From positions 1,922,001-1,986,000 of the forward strand of contig PYIU01000002.1 of NCBI GenBank assembly GCA_003415625.1: a stretch of DNA of 64,000 bases, read 5' to 3'. Shown piece after piece: positions 47,682-62,019 of the stretch (its first letter is position 1; each line of letters starts with the position of its first letter). This DNA is from Aquanectria penicillioides. Lineage: Eukaryota > Ascomycota > Sordariomycetes > Hypocreales > Nectriaceae. The notes beneath the pieces are model-generated. The model was given only the letters and a program-made list of their open reading frames with translations. It ran no database searches and was not told the origin of the DNA. A program made the translations under genes and the position numbers.

Positions 47682-50600
47682 ATACTATAAATTATAGTCC
47701 TTAAGAACTATACTTAAGACTAAAACCTTTAGAACTTAATAAACTTAAGTAAGAATAATAAGCCCTTTAATACTATAAAGAAGTAAACTATATTTATAAT
47801 TACTATTATAAAAGCTAAATATAATAAAGCAATCCCTTAAGAAAGATATAGATTAGAATTCTTAGTATACTATCCTTTAATCCTTAAGGAACACTAAAAG
47901 AAGTAGGCTAATATTAGAATTAAAGCATTTAAAGCTTAAGCAATATAGATATAAATTGCAAATACTATAAAATTAAGCATTTATGCCTTTATTTAATAGA
48001 ACCTCTTTAATTGACTTTAGATTTAAATCTATTAAATTACCTTAAGGCAATTTATAAAGAAAATTATAAAGTAGCTAGCATTAAGTAAAACAAGCTTAAA
48101 AGAAAATACTTATAAATGCTATAGAGTAATACTTTAAGAAGCTAAATATATAAATATTAATCCTTAAACTTAATATATTAGCTAAAGTAAGGCTTATATA
48201 AATAAAATATACTATAAAATTCTAAAGATCTAAAGGAATATTAAAATCTAAAACTTCCTTAATATTATTAAAAAGCGCTTTAAACCAATTTAAGTAAATC
48301 GCTAATTAATAGACTTAATTATAAGCAAGATAAAGGGTAAGAAGCTAAAAGAAATACTTTTAGATTATACTAATATTTTTAGTATATTTATTACTATTAA
48401 TAAAAATGCTTACTTTTAGAAATATAAAGCATTTATATTATTAAATAGATGCTTTAATAGCTAGAAATATAATTGCCTATATAAAGTAACTCTTAAGTAC
48501 TTCTAAAAGGCAGAAGAATATTGAATTGTAAAGTATATATTAATTAAAAAGAAGTAAAAGCTTTATTTTATACTAAAAGAAAACTATTATAAGAAAATCT
48601 AAACTTAATGTAAGAATCTAAAGTAGTAAAGCTTAAAAGCTAAAATCCTAATAAAAGAAAGTAAAAATAAAAGCTTAATAAGCAATATTTTAGACACCCT
48701 AAAGGAGGTTATAGTAGTTTATATAGACTTAAATGATTTTTATTTAAATGCCTTAAAAAATAAAGTGTATATAGCATTTAATAAACCTTATATACTATTC
48801 TAAAGTATGCTATTAGATAACTATAATGCGCTTTATATTATAAATAATATAAAGCTTTTAGACCTAAAAATATTTAAATTATATAAGGATAGTTAAGTAG
48901 TAAAAGTAGGTTTTACTGCATTTTTAATTATAGAAATAAAATAATAAAAGCTTAAAAATCTTTTAAAAAAAGCTAATAGAAATTATATAGTTAATCTTAT
49001 TCTTTAGAATATTGCCTATATAAAAGGATTTTATATAAATATAATATCTTAAGCTTAATTGCATAAAAGTAGGCTTTAGGTTTATAAATATAATAATATA
49101 CTGTATATAAAAATAGAGAAGGAAAGCTTAATTATACTTTACTTAACTATAAAATATAACCTTAACTTCTTTAAATATAAGCCACTTTTCTTTTACTTCT
49201 TTATATTAATGCAAAAAGCATAAGACTTAATTTTATATAATAAGCTATTAGTAATAATGCTTATAGAAGCAAACAATAAAAAAAAGTAATGCTTATAGAG
49301 CAAAAGACTATTAAGAGATCCTTTATAACTAAAAGAAAATATAAAATAGCTTTAATACTTTAGGTTAAGCTATTATTAAACCTAAGGTATTCTATATATA
49401 GGGAAACATTAAGATGCACTTTAGATTATAGAAATAAAGCTTAAAATGATTAAATAAAGGTTATATAAATATAATATAGCTCTATTAGGTCTAGTGTAAC
49501 CTAACCCCTCTTTTAGAGCCTAAGCGATAAAGTAAGGCTAGAAGGGACAAAAAGAAAACAAGAATATATACAATTATATAACTGGTTCGGTTTAACAATT
49601 AAAAGTCTTAGAGCTATGTTTGTTAATGCAGCTATAACTATCCAATTGAGCTCTAAAAGTAAGAAACGAACCTTATATCCCAATTTTAAATTAAATATAT
49701 AAAATAACCTTTAAGACCTATATCCTTAATAACCCAAATAACTAGAAAACCTTTAAATAAAGCTATAAAGTGAAAATTACTGTAAAATGAGTTAAGAAGC
49801 TTGGAATCCTTAAGGACTCTTTTTAGTTTAAGACTACCTAAATTTCCAAGCCTATAATGCTAACCGCTATAAGATACTTTATAAAAGAGGAAGCTAAGGC
49901 TAAAAGCTTAAGATTAAAGTTTATTCGATTAATATAAAGGGCGACTATAATAATAGAGCTGCTTCCTAAAGACTAAAAACTACTAAAATGTAAGCTTATA
50001 ATATTCCGCTATAATTAAGAAAAATATAAGATTAAAGCAAATAGAATCTATAATATTTTTAATTAAATAATAGAGAAAATAAGCCTTTATTACATTTAAA
50101 TATATTTATCTATAATGGATAAAGGGAATAATAATAATAATATTGCGAAATTCTATAATAACCTTAAAGCTATATATAGAATTAATAATATATTAAGAGG
50201 AAAATAAGCTTAAAAATGCTATTTTAAAGTGCTAAAATAGACTTTAAACCCTAAAATTATCTAGCAAGACTAAATTATTAATTAGGAACAGTTTATAAAG
50301 ATTGCAACTATAAGAAATATTGCTAAAGCCTTGCACCTAAATGTATGGTTTGTAGACTTAAAACAATACCTTAAAAGTCACTTTTAAACATTCCTTTAAA
50401 TTACTAAAGTATAATATAAAGATACTATTAAGAAAAGTACCTATATACTAGCTGCTTTTACTTTAAGTTTTAGATATAAGATTGAGAAAAGAAAAGAGAC
50501 TAAAGGAAAGCAATATAAAGCTCCAGTATAAAAGGGGAACTTTAGACCTATATTCTAAGGCTTAAACCTACCTTTTAAAAAACATTTTTATCTAAAGAGC

Positions 50601-50871
50601 TTATAACCCAAATAACTTAAGTTAAAGAAATAAAAATAAACTCTAAAAAAAGATAATTACTATATCTTATATAGGAAATTACACTTTAATGCTAATACCT
50701 AAAAGTGCTAGATTGCATTCCCTAAAAATATGCCCAAGCGAATAGAAAGGCAGAAGTAAATAGACAAAAGATAGAAAATACAGTTAAAAGATTAAATTAA
50801 AGTCTAGGAACTATACAAAAAGCTTAAGAAGCAAACCGCACAACTAACTAAAGATTTAAACTAATAATTAA
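47682..50871 (+). mobile_element. Copia-like composite segment X (first copy)
   Basis: Between gypsy copies A and B. Plus-strand reading of 48,690-49,490 shows copia gag/protease-like text: ALYIINNIKLLD after a degraded protease D-S-G type site (SMLLDNYNALYI), then NYIVNLIL and the pre-integrase-like LHKSRLWVYKYNN. At about 49,495 this stops at a less AT-rich island, and from about 49,735 a second gag-like frame starts (NNQKTFK..., LTAIRYFIKEEAKAKSLRLK, KIATIRNIAKALHLNVWF). So X looks like one copia fragment followed by the start of a second one, cut off by LTR 3. Family assignment rests on motif reading through many RIP stops. Confidence 0.55.
49495..49680. repeat. Less AT-rich island with terminal inverted pieces, possible copia LTR
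   Basis: Begins TGTAACCTAACCCCTC and includes CTTTTAGAGC (49509-49518) whose reverse complement GCTCTAAAAG recurs at 49650-49659. It separates the two copia-like coding fragments. It is consistent with a short LTR (TG start), but the 3' border and a second copy are not seen. Confidence 0.4.
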
Positions 50872-51254
50872 TGTATTAGTAGATAGGAACACTGGCTAAA
50901 ACACACACCCCACCCAAAAGGGTATAGGGTAAGCAGGTTCGGTTAAAGACTAAACAGCCTTCCCAAGCAGCTGCAAACAACTTAAAAGAGTATTAAAGCA
51001 TTTAATTAAATGCTTTAAAGTATCCCTTAAAGAAAAGAAAGAAAGAAAATAGGGCAGAAAGTTATAAATAAAGTAATATTATAAGGGGCTATACCAAGAC
51101 TTCAATAGAGTCTAAATACAAAAAATTCAAAATTTTAAAAATAAAAATTAATTAAAAAAAACTATCTATTTATTTCTTATATCTCTAAAGTCCCTTTTAT
51201 CTTCCTAACTAACCTAATAATAGATTGATCTATATTACCCTAGACCCTAACTTA
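50872..51254 (-). repeat. LTR 3 (3' LTR of copy B)
   Basis: 383 bp, edge TGTATTAGTAGATAGG on the plus strand, next to a polypurine tract equivalent (rc of TCCCTCCCT). More AT-mutated than LTR 1. Confidence 0.92.
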
Positions 51255-51291
51255 TCCCTCCCTAATGCCTTAATGCTTGCCCTTAAGCAAA

Positions 51292-53770
51292 CTAAAGGCA
51301 TAATACAAAAGGAAAACTTTAAGCTTAATCTATTTAAATGCAAAGAAAATCTTAAAGGAAGCATTTAATTAAATGCTTTACACCTATAATCTATTATTTA
51401 ACCTACTATTATCTCCCTTTACAATTCATTTTACTTTCAATACCTAACCTCCCTATTTTAACTTTATTATTACCTTTCTCTATAATACAGTTCTTAATTG
51501 CAATATCAATTAGCATAAAATTAGCAAGTAGAAATTAAAGGTTCAAATGGCTTATAAGCAGCAGTTACAATCTTATCCTATTAGTTCACCAAGATTAACC
51601 CTTTTGGCATATAAAAGATCCAGCTCTTTATTTAAAGGAGTTTAAGAATAGCCCATCAATCAATCTAAAGCAAATTCATTTATTCAGTTCTAGCAATTAT
51701 CTTTCTTTCAGTAAAGGCAATATAGTTTAGGTTATAATTACTTTACTAAATCTAAATAGCAGTATTAGTAATATTTCTAACTATAGCATTAGTAATTATA
51801 GCATAACTCCCTTCTCTTGCTATATACTTAGCTAATTAAAAAATTAATAAAGGCAGTATAAAGCGCTTATAAAAACTCTATTTATTACTCTTAGCGGTAG
51901 GCAAATTTAAGTCTATTTAATTAAATTGCTATAAAATAGCCAACTTAAATAAAGGTACCTATTAAACCGATTAAATTAACTTAATTACTTACCTTTTGCC
52001 TAAGGAGTTAATAAACATTTAATTAAATGCATTAAAATAAGCAGGCATATTTTAGTTAACTTAAATTTCTTTTTTAAGTGCACTCAATCGGGCAGTGCTT
52101 ATATAAATCAATAAGCTAATAGGCAACTTACATAGGGGCTAGGCAGGTTTAATCACCAATTTAGGCTTAATAGTAAGTTTAGGGGCAGGAGTCTTAAACT
52201 TAAGGCATAGACTGTAAAGGCAAGTTGCTTTAATGCTTTAACTTTAGCAATTTAAGGCTTATCCAAAACCTTCTCCTTTATTATTACTTAAAGTAACAAT
52301 AACTTTAGCAGACTCACTAATTTTAGCAGGAAATCCATCTATCATCCAATACCTATAAGTTTAATAGCATTTAATTAAATTATTAGCTAAAGGACAGTAG
52401 GGCAATTAAAGGCCTAATAGTAAAGGCAGACTTATTTAATAGCTATTGCCTTAAGGATTAAGTGGCTTTAGGACAATCCAATATTTATTTTTAGGAGTTT
52501 AGTAATTAACTTCCTTTTAGCTTATTGTATAATAACCTCCTAGATTAATATAAAGCCATTAAGTATTAAAGGAACTATTCTAAAATCTCAAAATATAAAT
52601 AGATTTCTAGGTCCCAGCAAGTTCTATAAGCTTATACCAATTAAAGAACTTTCTATTAGCAATACTAAATTCATTAAAAATAATAGTATTAATAAAGTCT
52701 TGCATCCAATTGGCATCTAAAGCAATTAATCAAGTACTTTTCCCTCACTTACACTCAGTAAGAACCCAATTGCAATGCATTAATGCCAAAAAGGGATTAT
52801 TAATAGCATTATAACCACTATTAAAGATTAAGGGCTAAATTATAAGGCATCTAACAATTAAAGTTTTAGTAAGTCTAACCATTCCCTAAATATTAAAAAA
52901 GAGAAGGAAAGCGCTTAAAAAACTATATTTTTAATTTCTAGCTTACTTAATAATAGGCATAACAAAAATAGAGAAATTATAGGGCAACCCTATTTTAGTT
53001 ATAATCTCCCTTCACGCTACAGTAAGTGCAATAGCTCACTCATTCTAAAGGACATTAGCAGTATTATAAATAATTAAATGCTCTAGCTATTTATTCTAAA
53101 TAAAAAAGCTTTAATAAATAGCATTAGCAAAATAAGTAAAGCTAACTAATAGCCTTTTATTATATATCACTTATTGGAACTCTATAGGCATAAAACCAAT
53201 TAAACATTTAGTCTTCCTAATATTCATTCCTTTTGGCAAAAGCTTATAAAAGAAACTCTTTTGCTTTTACTTATTCTTCTTAACCTTAGTACTTATAATT
53301 AAAAGATTGATTTAGTAAATCGCAAAGATATTAGTAAGTCTATAGGTAAGGGTAGTAAGGAGGGCTTAAATACTAAAGTTCAAGGCCATTTCTTTCTTCT
53401 ATAGGTTTTTAAACAAATCCTATAGATCTTAATAATAGAATATCTAGACTTAGTAAGAATTAAAAGGGAAGTCTTTAAAGCAATTAATATTAGTAAGCCA
53501 AAAATCTAAATTGCTTTTATTACCTAAAATAGGCTAAGTTTCTAACTTATTAGACCAATAATCCTAATTTATTTAAGGGTAGAATAGTGTAGGTTAACTA
53601 TTAAGCAATTAATTAAATATTTTAGTAGTATTTTCTTTACTAAAAGAAAAGAAATCTTTAATCCTGCCTTCATTTTAGATAACTCCTTTAGCTATATAGA
53701 GATCTTTACTTAATATTAAAAATTGCACCTTTAAAGTAATTACACTTAAGGTTGCTTTCTTTAGCCCTAT
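51292..53770 (-). pseudogene. Unrecognised long ORF downstream of pol, gypsy copy B (ORF2)
   Basis: Same frame as in copy A, with the start codon mutated from ATG to ATA (position 53770) and more RIP stops upstream. Near 51,473 it has one extra T compared with copy A; beyond that point this copy reads almost without stops (MLPLRFSLHLNRLSLKFSF), suggesting B keeps the ancestral C-terminal phase. Family unknown. Confidence 0.55.
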
Positions 53771-56110
53771 TATAGAATAAAGTAAAGGTTAATAGAGGGT
53801 TTAAAAGCTTATAATTAAATGCTTATAATTTAAAAGATAAAGATTATTAGTATTTTATAGATATTATAAATAAAGTTAAAGTAATATAACTTACTATAAA
53901 ATTATTAAAAGGAGGGAAAGAGTTATAGGCATAAAGTAGGTTAATATAACTTAAGCGCCTTTATTTTTAATTTAGTATTATTTAAGTAAATTACTATTCT
54001 AATGTTTATATATATGCAAACACTAATAAATTTCTTAAAATAGCATACTTTTTAATATTTAATAAGAATTTTATTAATATTCAGTTTCTACCCTAAATCT
54101 TAAGGGTTAATTTCCTATTTATTATAAAAGCATTGTATTAGCCCCCCTTTCTATTCCTTTCTTTTTTATTTATTATTCTTTACTTTCTTAATTCTCTTAT
54201 ACCTTTAGCTATTATTGCAATTTTCATTCTTTATCTTGCAATAGCTTTATATTACAATAAGCTTAAGTCTCTTGCCTCTATACCTTACAATTATCTCCCT
54301 AATATACACAATCTCACTATTAGCTATATTTAGGCTTTTGAATTCTCTTGTTAATGCTCTATTTATTAGCATACTTATAATAGTTTCTTTTGTAAGGCTT
54401 TAACTAATGCTATTAATACTACTATTAAACAATTAATAAATACCCCTTTTTGCATTGCTTTTTAACTATTATTTTTATTTAATAATTAATTAAATACTTT
54501 TAGATTTAGTAATGCTTTAATATTTAGATTTATAGCTTTCAAGCTCTCAACCAACTTAGCCAGCCCTTATATATTAAAATCGCCTTTAAGAAAGATAGCA
54601 AGTAGACCAATTGCAAACTTACTCAATAGTTTATTTTACAATTGCCATTTTACAATTCAATACTTCATTCTAGAGCAGATCTTCTCCTTTAGTATTAACT
54701 TTAGTCTATATACATCCCTATAGAATGGGCTCACCTAATAGAATACTTCTTAACTTAGCTATTAACTTGCCTTAAGTATATTAAGGCACTTATTATTGCC
54801 TTTATTAAATATACCAACCCCCTTATATATTATAGATACATTTAATTATATACTTCTATAGTTTCTACCCATAATAAATATATCCTTACTCCCTTCTATA
54901 TATATATTTTAGCATTAAGTTATATAGATAGCCGCTATACTAATTGTATTTAGAATGGTTAATTTAAATGTAAATAGAGCTTCCTTTATGGATATTAACT
55001 AAAGGGTTCTTATAAAGGCCCTTGCAACTTTCCTTTAGGTAGTATAAATACTATTAGTAAGTCTGCTTAGCTATTAACTTTTGCAGTAGATTTTCTTAGG
55101 CTAACTACTTGCCTGCAAATTATATATAGTTTTCCTACTAGCAGTATAGCTAGTAATCGCTAGTTAATTAAGCAGGCACAAAAAGTATTTAATTAAAAGC
55201 ATAAAGCAGGTTTTAATTAATAAAAATAATAGTTTTTAGCTTATCTTTTAGTATAGACTGGCTAAATATAGTTTCTAATTTATTGATAATAGTTCAATAG
55301 ATAGAAGACAGTGCTATAAAGTAATTAATTAAGTGTTTCTATGCCCTTTAAGGCTATTACTATTATTGTATTATTTTAATAACCTTAAAACTTAATTTCT
55401 ACTAAATATATTTAAATTTTTAAATTTTTTATAAATATTAATACTTTATTTCCTGCCATTTTCTATGCATTTTTACCCATTTTTAAATGATTTTAACCCT
55501 TTTGCTATAGTTTTTAGGCGTTTCTATCCTATTTTTATTGATTTTTAGTGTAATTTTTAAAGTTTTTAAATAGATTTTAAGGGATTTTTAGGGATTTTTA
55601 GCATTTTCTTAGGGTTTTTAGCCAATTTCTAGTTATTTTTATTTAGTTTTATTTAATTTTGCTATCCTTTTGCTTGCCTTTAATTGCTTTTTATCTTACT
55701 TCCTTACTTTATTTTAGGCAGCTTATCTTTTTTTGGTATAGTATTAGTTTTAGTGTCTTTACTTCCCCTTTTTTAACCCCTAGCACCCCTCCCCTAATAG
55801 CAATCTAACTATCCTTAGCTTAATGCTATTGCTAACTATTTAATTAATTGCTTACTATATCCTAATACTGCATTTATTAGTTGCTACTTATCTTTAGAAT
55901 TTAAACTTTAATAATCTCCTTAAGCCCAATATAAATGTATATTATAGTATTATTATTTAAGCTTTTTATAGCATTTAAATTAAGTTTATTCTATTCCTAC
56001 TATTCTATAGACTTAGTTTGCATTTAATTAAATACTTCCCTTTCTCTCCTTACTTTTAGTAGTACTTCCTAACTTGCACTAAAAGTCTCTTTATTATCCT
56101 TACTTACCTA

Positions 56111-59100
56111 TTACCTATCCTTATCCTCTATAAACTTCCTTAACCGATTACTATAGGTTATACCAAAAAGCTTAACTTTATCTATAATATTAAGGATATA
56201 ACTCTTTATCTTATTAAATGCATTAGCAATTCTATAAGGGCCTAACCAATACAGCTTTATCTTTATAATATAAGATATATCCTTTTGATTCTATATATTG
56301 TACTAAAGAACTAGATCTCCTATAGCAAAAGGCTCTTTGTGCAGCCTATATTAATTCTTTTTAGTCTCTCTATTAGCAATTAACCTTTAGAATGCAGTTA
56401 CTTATTGCCTAGCTTCTTCTACATCTTTTTGCTTTTGCTCTAAAATCCTAATCCTTTACTTAAGCAGGTCCTTAGCAAAGGTCACATCATTCTATTTAAT
56501 CAGCCGCCATATAGGCACTTTCACTTCTAGAGGAAGGACTGGCTCCCATCCATAAAGCAAATAAAAAGGTAATCTCCTATACAAGGCGCAGATAGCTGCT
56601 CTTTTAGCCAGTAAAGCCATTAGCAAAATATCTACCCATTTTCCTTCTTCTTTACCCTTTTTCTTTAGAAAACTCATTATAGTAGCATAACTACCTTCAA
56701 TAAATCCATTTACTTTAGGGTTATAAATAAAAATATTAATAACTTCTATACTAAGGCTATTAAGATCTTTAGGAATCCCTTTTATAATCTCTTTTCTATT
56801 ATTAATAACTACTCTTTTTAGCATTCTATACTAATAGCACAGTTTTCTAAGGAATTTTACAATATAGTAACTATTCAATCTTAGGATTAGCTCAGCCTCT
56901 ACCTATCCATAAAGGTCGCACCTAACTTTTAGTATAAATTTAAATCCTTTATTAAAAGGCATATACTATCCATTAAAATAAATCTTCATTATTAAGTAGA
57001 TAGGCTTAATAGATATAAAGGCTTCTATTAATCTTTAGGGAATATATATCTAATATATTAAGCACTGCCTAATAGCTTTTATAATACTCCTTTTTATACC
57101 TTACTAATAGTACCTTTTAAAGAGGAGTGCATAAATGGCATTATAACTATAATGCCCTCTATTAATATAGCATAATTTAATTAAATCCTTCTAAATATCT
57201 TCCTTCTCTACAACTAACCTTAAGTCACCTTTCCATTCCTTAGCCCTAATCTATAAGTAGCTACCTTTTATAAAGTATTTCTTAGCCTTTAGCTATAAGC
57301 ATTAGTAATTCTATAGGGTAATACCTACTAGCCTTTTTAATAAGAGTAAGTATTCCCCTAATTGCAATAAAGGTCTACTATAATTCTTTTTTAACTCCAT
57401 TAATTTATCCTTAATCTCAATAATATTAAAATAAGCATTAATAAACTCTTCAATATTACCCTTAGCCTCTTGGTCCATTTAATTAAATGCTCCTAAACCT
57501 TTCCTAAATAGCCTATTAGCTATATTATTTTTATTTTTAGAAATGTATTAAATAATAAAGTCAAACAATAGAATATAACCAATCCATTAAATAACTATTG
57601 CACTAAAGATATTGCTAGCCCTATTATTAAGCTAATAGACTAAAACTTAAGAATCTATCTCTAAAATAAAGGGCAATCTATATATATAGCTGCAAAGGCA
57701 TCTAATCCTATATAATATGCCCTTACATTTAAGTTTAATAGTATTATACCTTTATTCTATAGAAGTCTAAAGACTAAATTTATACCTTATTAAATGCCTC
57801 TTCCCCTCTATTATCTATATCAACACTACACCCCAGCCTTCTTTACTAGCATCAATTATAAGGATAACCTCCCTAAATCCTTTAGAAAGGTCTAATATTG
57901 CTAGGATAGAAGCAAAGATTATCTTTTCTTTAAGAACCGCTATAGCATTAGCTTATTCCTTACCCTATATCTATATAGCATCCTTCCTTAATAATTAGAT
58001 AAGAGGTCCAGCAATCCAAATATATCTTTTAACTTAAATTTAATAGTAGCCTATAATTCCTAAAAACACTCTAACCTACTTTAGGTTATAGCATCTTTCC
58101 TACTTATTGATTTTAATCACTTTTTCCTTTACTAGCTGCCTTCTAGCTATACTGCATAAATATCCAACAATAACCGCAATATACTAGTAGAACTTCAACT
58201 TCCCTATAGAAATCGTGCATCCAAACAGCTTAACATTTAGAAGAGTTTTATCTAAATTAATTAAATGCTTTAGGATAAACCTCTATACACTAAAGAGCAC
58301 CTCCTCCTTATTATATTTAATCTTTAGTCCTTTAATAGCAATATTATCTAAAAAGGCTTAATAGACTTCTAGTAATAAATTAAAGAGGATTCTAATTATA
58401 ATCCTTAAGAACTATACCACTAAATTAGTTCCTTCTTACAGTAAGGTGTACATTCTAAAAAGCCCTAATGGCATATTAAAAGTCATTAAATCCCAACTTT
58501 CCTCTATTAAGAAAATCTAATTATATCCTAAAAAGAAGTTTAAAAAAGTTAGGATTTTATATATCCTAAATTCAACTAAAAATTCATTAGCTCCTAAAGG
58601 AATTAATCCATCCTATATTATATATATATTATATCTTTTAGCTAAATTAATTAGGTAGAGTCTATTGTTCTTTTTTGCTACTAGTATATATAGGTTTCGG
58701 TAGGCAGTATAAAACTCTTAAAGGATTCCTCTCTTTATTTAAGTTTTTAGCAACTTAATAACCTTCTTTTTTAATCCTTTAGGGATTAAAATATTTTCTA
58801 TTTACTAGGCTTTATATTCAGTCATCTTAATAATCTATAGAAAGGCCACTTTAGGGTCTAATCTCCCACACTCCTTAAAATCCTAAGCAAATGCCGCTTC
58901 TTTATTATAGAGAATTTCTAAGAGGACACTTCTCTCTTTATTAATAAGGATCCCTTCTATTTAATTAATTACTTTCTAAAATCTTTTTTTATATAGCCTT
59001 AATCCTTTAGCTATTTTAGAGAACTTAAGTATTAGGAGCTTTAAGTACTTAAACTTCTCTCTAAGGTCTCCTTTCACTTCCTTCTACCTCTTTTCCTTTT

Positions 59101-62019
59101 AATATAGATCCCCTTTAGGGATAGATCTATCCAATAGAATATTATCTTTAGAATATATTTTATTGGCTTTTTATTTATACATTATATTAATAAATACCAC
59201 CTCCCCTCTTTAGTATGCAGCTAACTATAGCTTCTCCTCTACCTTTATTACCTTTATATAGTTAACCTTTAATTAATTCCTAATTACTAATTAGATCACT
59301 GCTTCTGCTAATGCCTTATTTAACTATCTAATCGACTGCTTATTATTATCTTCTTTTAGACCCTATAATCCTATTAGTCTAAAAGAACTTTAGGAATTTA
59401 TCTCTAATTGCCTTAAGTAGTCTCTATACTTCTTAAGGCGTTCCATCTAATATTTCTAGCAGTAGGCATAATAATCTTAATTAAGCTAAATTAATATTAC
59501 AAAAGCATTTCTCCTTTTAAAAATATATAATTAAATGTAACTTTAGTAGCCCTAATAAAGGGCATTCCTAAAATAAAAGGAATAGAAACATATTCTCTTA
59601 AAGCAATATAGAATCTCTATACTATCCAAACATTTCCAAAAAATAGCTTAATATCCACTTCTCTACGCATTTAGATTCAATTGTTAAAGTAGGATATAAT
59701 AAAAGCTTCTATAGGCTTTACTTTTAATTTGCATTTTTATACTATCTTATTAAAGATAATATTTCCTTCCGACCTAAAATCCACTAAAGCTTCTTAAATT
59801 ATTCTATTAAAATTACTTAACTTTACTTAAATTTTTAGTAGTTCTTAGCATTAGGCTAAAGTTCTTTAATGCTATTAGTCTAGAACGTTTATATAAACCG
59901 TTAGATACATTTAATTAAATATAACTTTTCTCCCTTTAGTTATTGTATAGCTAATATCAACTTTATTAACACTTCCTTAATCCTTAATAAAGTATTCTTT
60001 AGGCAATAGCATATAATAAGGTTTAGATTCCTTCTTAATCAATATACTATTAATACTATACTGCTTAGCAATACAGTTAAAGTACTCCTCTAAAAATATT
60101 GCTTTTAGATCATTAATTATAACTAAGTTGGCAGCTTACTAAACCTATCTCTTTTCTAGTAAAGATTCAGGTTTCACCTATCTAACTTCTTTTATTCCCT
60201 TTATATAATTAGAAACTATCTCTAAAATGTTATTACCTAAAGGAAGGTTAAAGGTAATTAAGTCCTTAATAGTTATTTAAACTTTTAATTCTACTACCTT
60301 TTTATAAACTTATTTCCTTATTTAAATAACCTTAAGCATTTAATTAAAAGCATTTTAATCCTTTTCTTTAAGGATAATATTAGCAATCTCTCTATTTTTA
60401 ATAAGTTCCCTATTTATAACCCAAATAAAAGATCAAGTTCCCTTTTCCTCTTCTTAACTAGCTAATTCCTTTTTTAATTTTACTCTTATGCATTTTACAG
60501 CATTGGTTTCTAATATAATATTAGCAATAAAAGGGTCATCAATCAATTCCATAGCTTAATTATCAATAAAAATGCAATTAACTTTAGGTTCTTAAGTCTT
60601 CTTAAGGGAATTCCCATTAAACACTAAAAAGCTATACTTTAGTCAATTAGTATGCCTAAGGAAGTTTTTGATTAAACGCTTCTCTTCCTTAGCAACCTGC
60701 CATTTCCATGCATTCAGCTTGTCTACTATTATAACCTCAGCTTAGCCATAAATCTTAAAGATAGGGAATTCCAAAATCCATAAAACAACCATTTTTCTTA
60801 CTCCTCCTCTAATAGCAAGCTTATATACTAGTTTTAAGGGTAGTAAGAGTTCCTATTGCCCTATCCAAACAAAGCCAGTATTACTATTATAATCTGCAAA
60901 CCCCCTCCTTTTATCTTCTATAAAAAGTAGGCAATAGTTTAGAAAATGCCCTACTTCTGTATAATAGAAGCATTTTGGATCTTTATTATAACTTATATTA
61001 ATATAAAAGTTATAATAGGGATATATATAATTAGATTCTTTTACTTAATTAAGATTATTCCTAACTAGCAATAACAATTCTATTCTTAATTGATTAATCT
61101 CTTAGTGCATAATTCTCTTTAACTCCTATAACTTATTTATAACATTTTAGGCTATATTAATTTATAGCTTCTTTATTCCTTTAGTAAAAAGATTTAACTC
61201 CCCTTTTAAGCTTTAGATAGGGTTAGGGAATTTAAGCTCTTAATGCTAAAGCTAATTTTAATAAGCAAAAGGTTTTTTAGTTTTCCTAAAATATCTAAAG
61301 TTATTATCCTTCCCTTCTATCTAAAAGATTTAAATTCCTTTTTTAGCATTAAGAAAGTTCTTAATTAGCCCAATCATCTCCTTATACCTTATTGTTCTTA
61401 AGGTATTTAGGTATTTCCCTTTCTATTAGCAGACATTAATAATAATATTTTTCGGTATAGCATTATAGATAGCCTAAGCCTATACTATAAAAGCCTCCCA
61501 GCTAATAGGATCTACTCTTCTATTAAATTAGGCATATTTTATAAGCCACTAAAGGATAACTCTATACTCTATAGACTGGATTGGAGTTATATTTATTTGC
61601 TAAAGCTTATTCTTAGGTGGATCTAATTAATTTAAATTCTAGTACTTAAAGGTTTCCAAAAGGTTCTACTTTATAGCAAGCCAATTATTGCCTTTTAATA
61701 AGTTCATAATATCTTAAGACACTTTAAAGGTCATATAGTATATTAAAGCTTTACCCTTTGCACTATCTATAACTCTTTAGCTAGTTATAAATCCATTATA
61801 TAATCTAAGGAAATATATAATATTCCTTCTATTAAAAATTATATTAAGCAATTAAATAGAAGTAATAATTGCTTCTATTATCTCAGCTAATATATTCAGT
61901 TTATTCTCTTTAGGAATGTTAGTATTAATAGTATCAATTAACTTAAAAAGGATAGTTAAAGATTATTAATTATATTAACCCCCTTTACTTTTAATAGGGC
62001 TTAAGGGGTTTAACTGCAT
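56111..62019 (-). pseudogene. gag-pol remnant of gypsy copy B
   Basis: Gag ATG is retained at 62019. The CCHC knuckle is at 60931-60972 (CFYYTEVGHFLNYC), again with the second Cys lost. RT signature AFLDNIAIKG is near 58,328-58,357, again with the second Asp as Asn. Integrase remnant at 56492-56824 (RVVINNRKEIIKGI, YNPKVNGF) is a 110-codon open stretch. Gag and protease share a frame, and RT and integrase share the -1 frame relative to it, so a -1 shift between protease and RT may be ancestral or an old indel. Confidence 0.8.
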
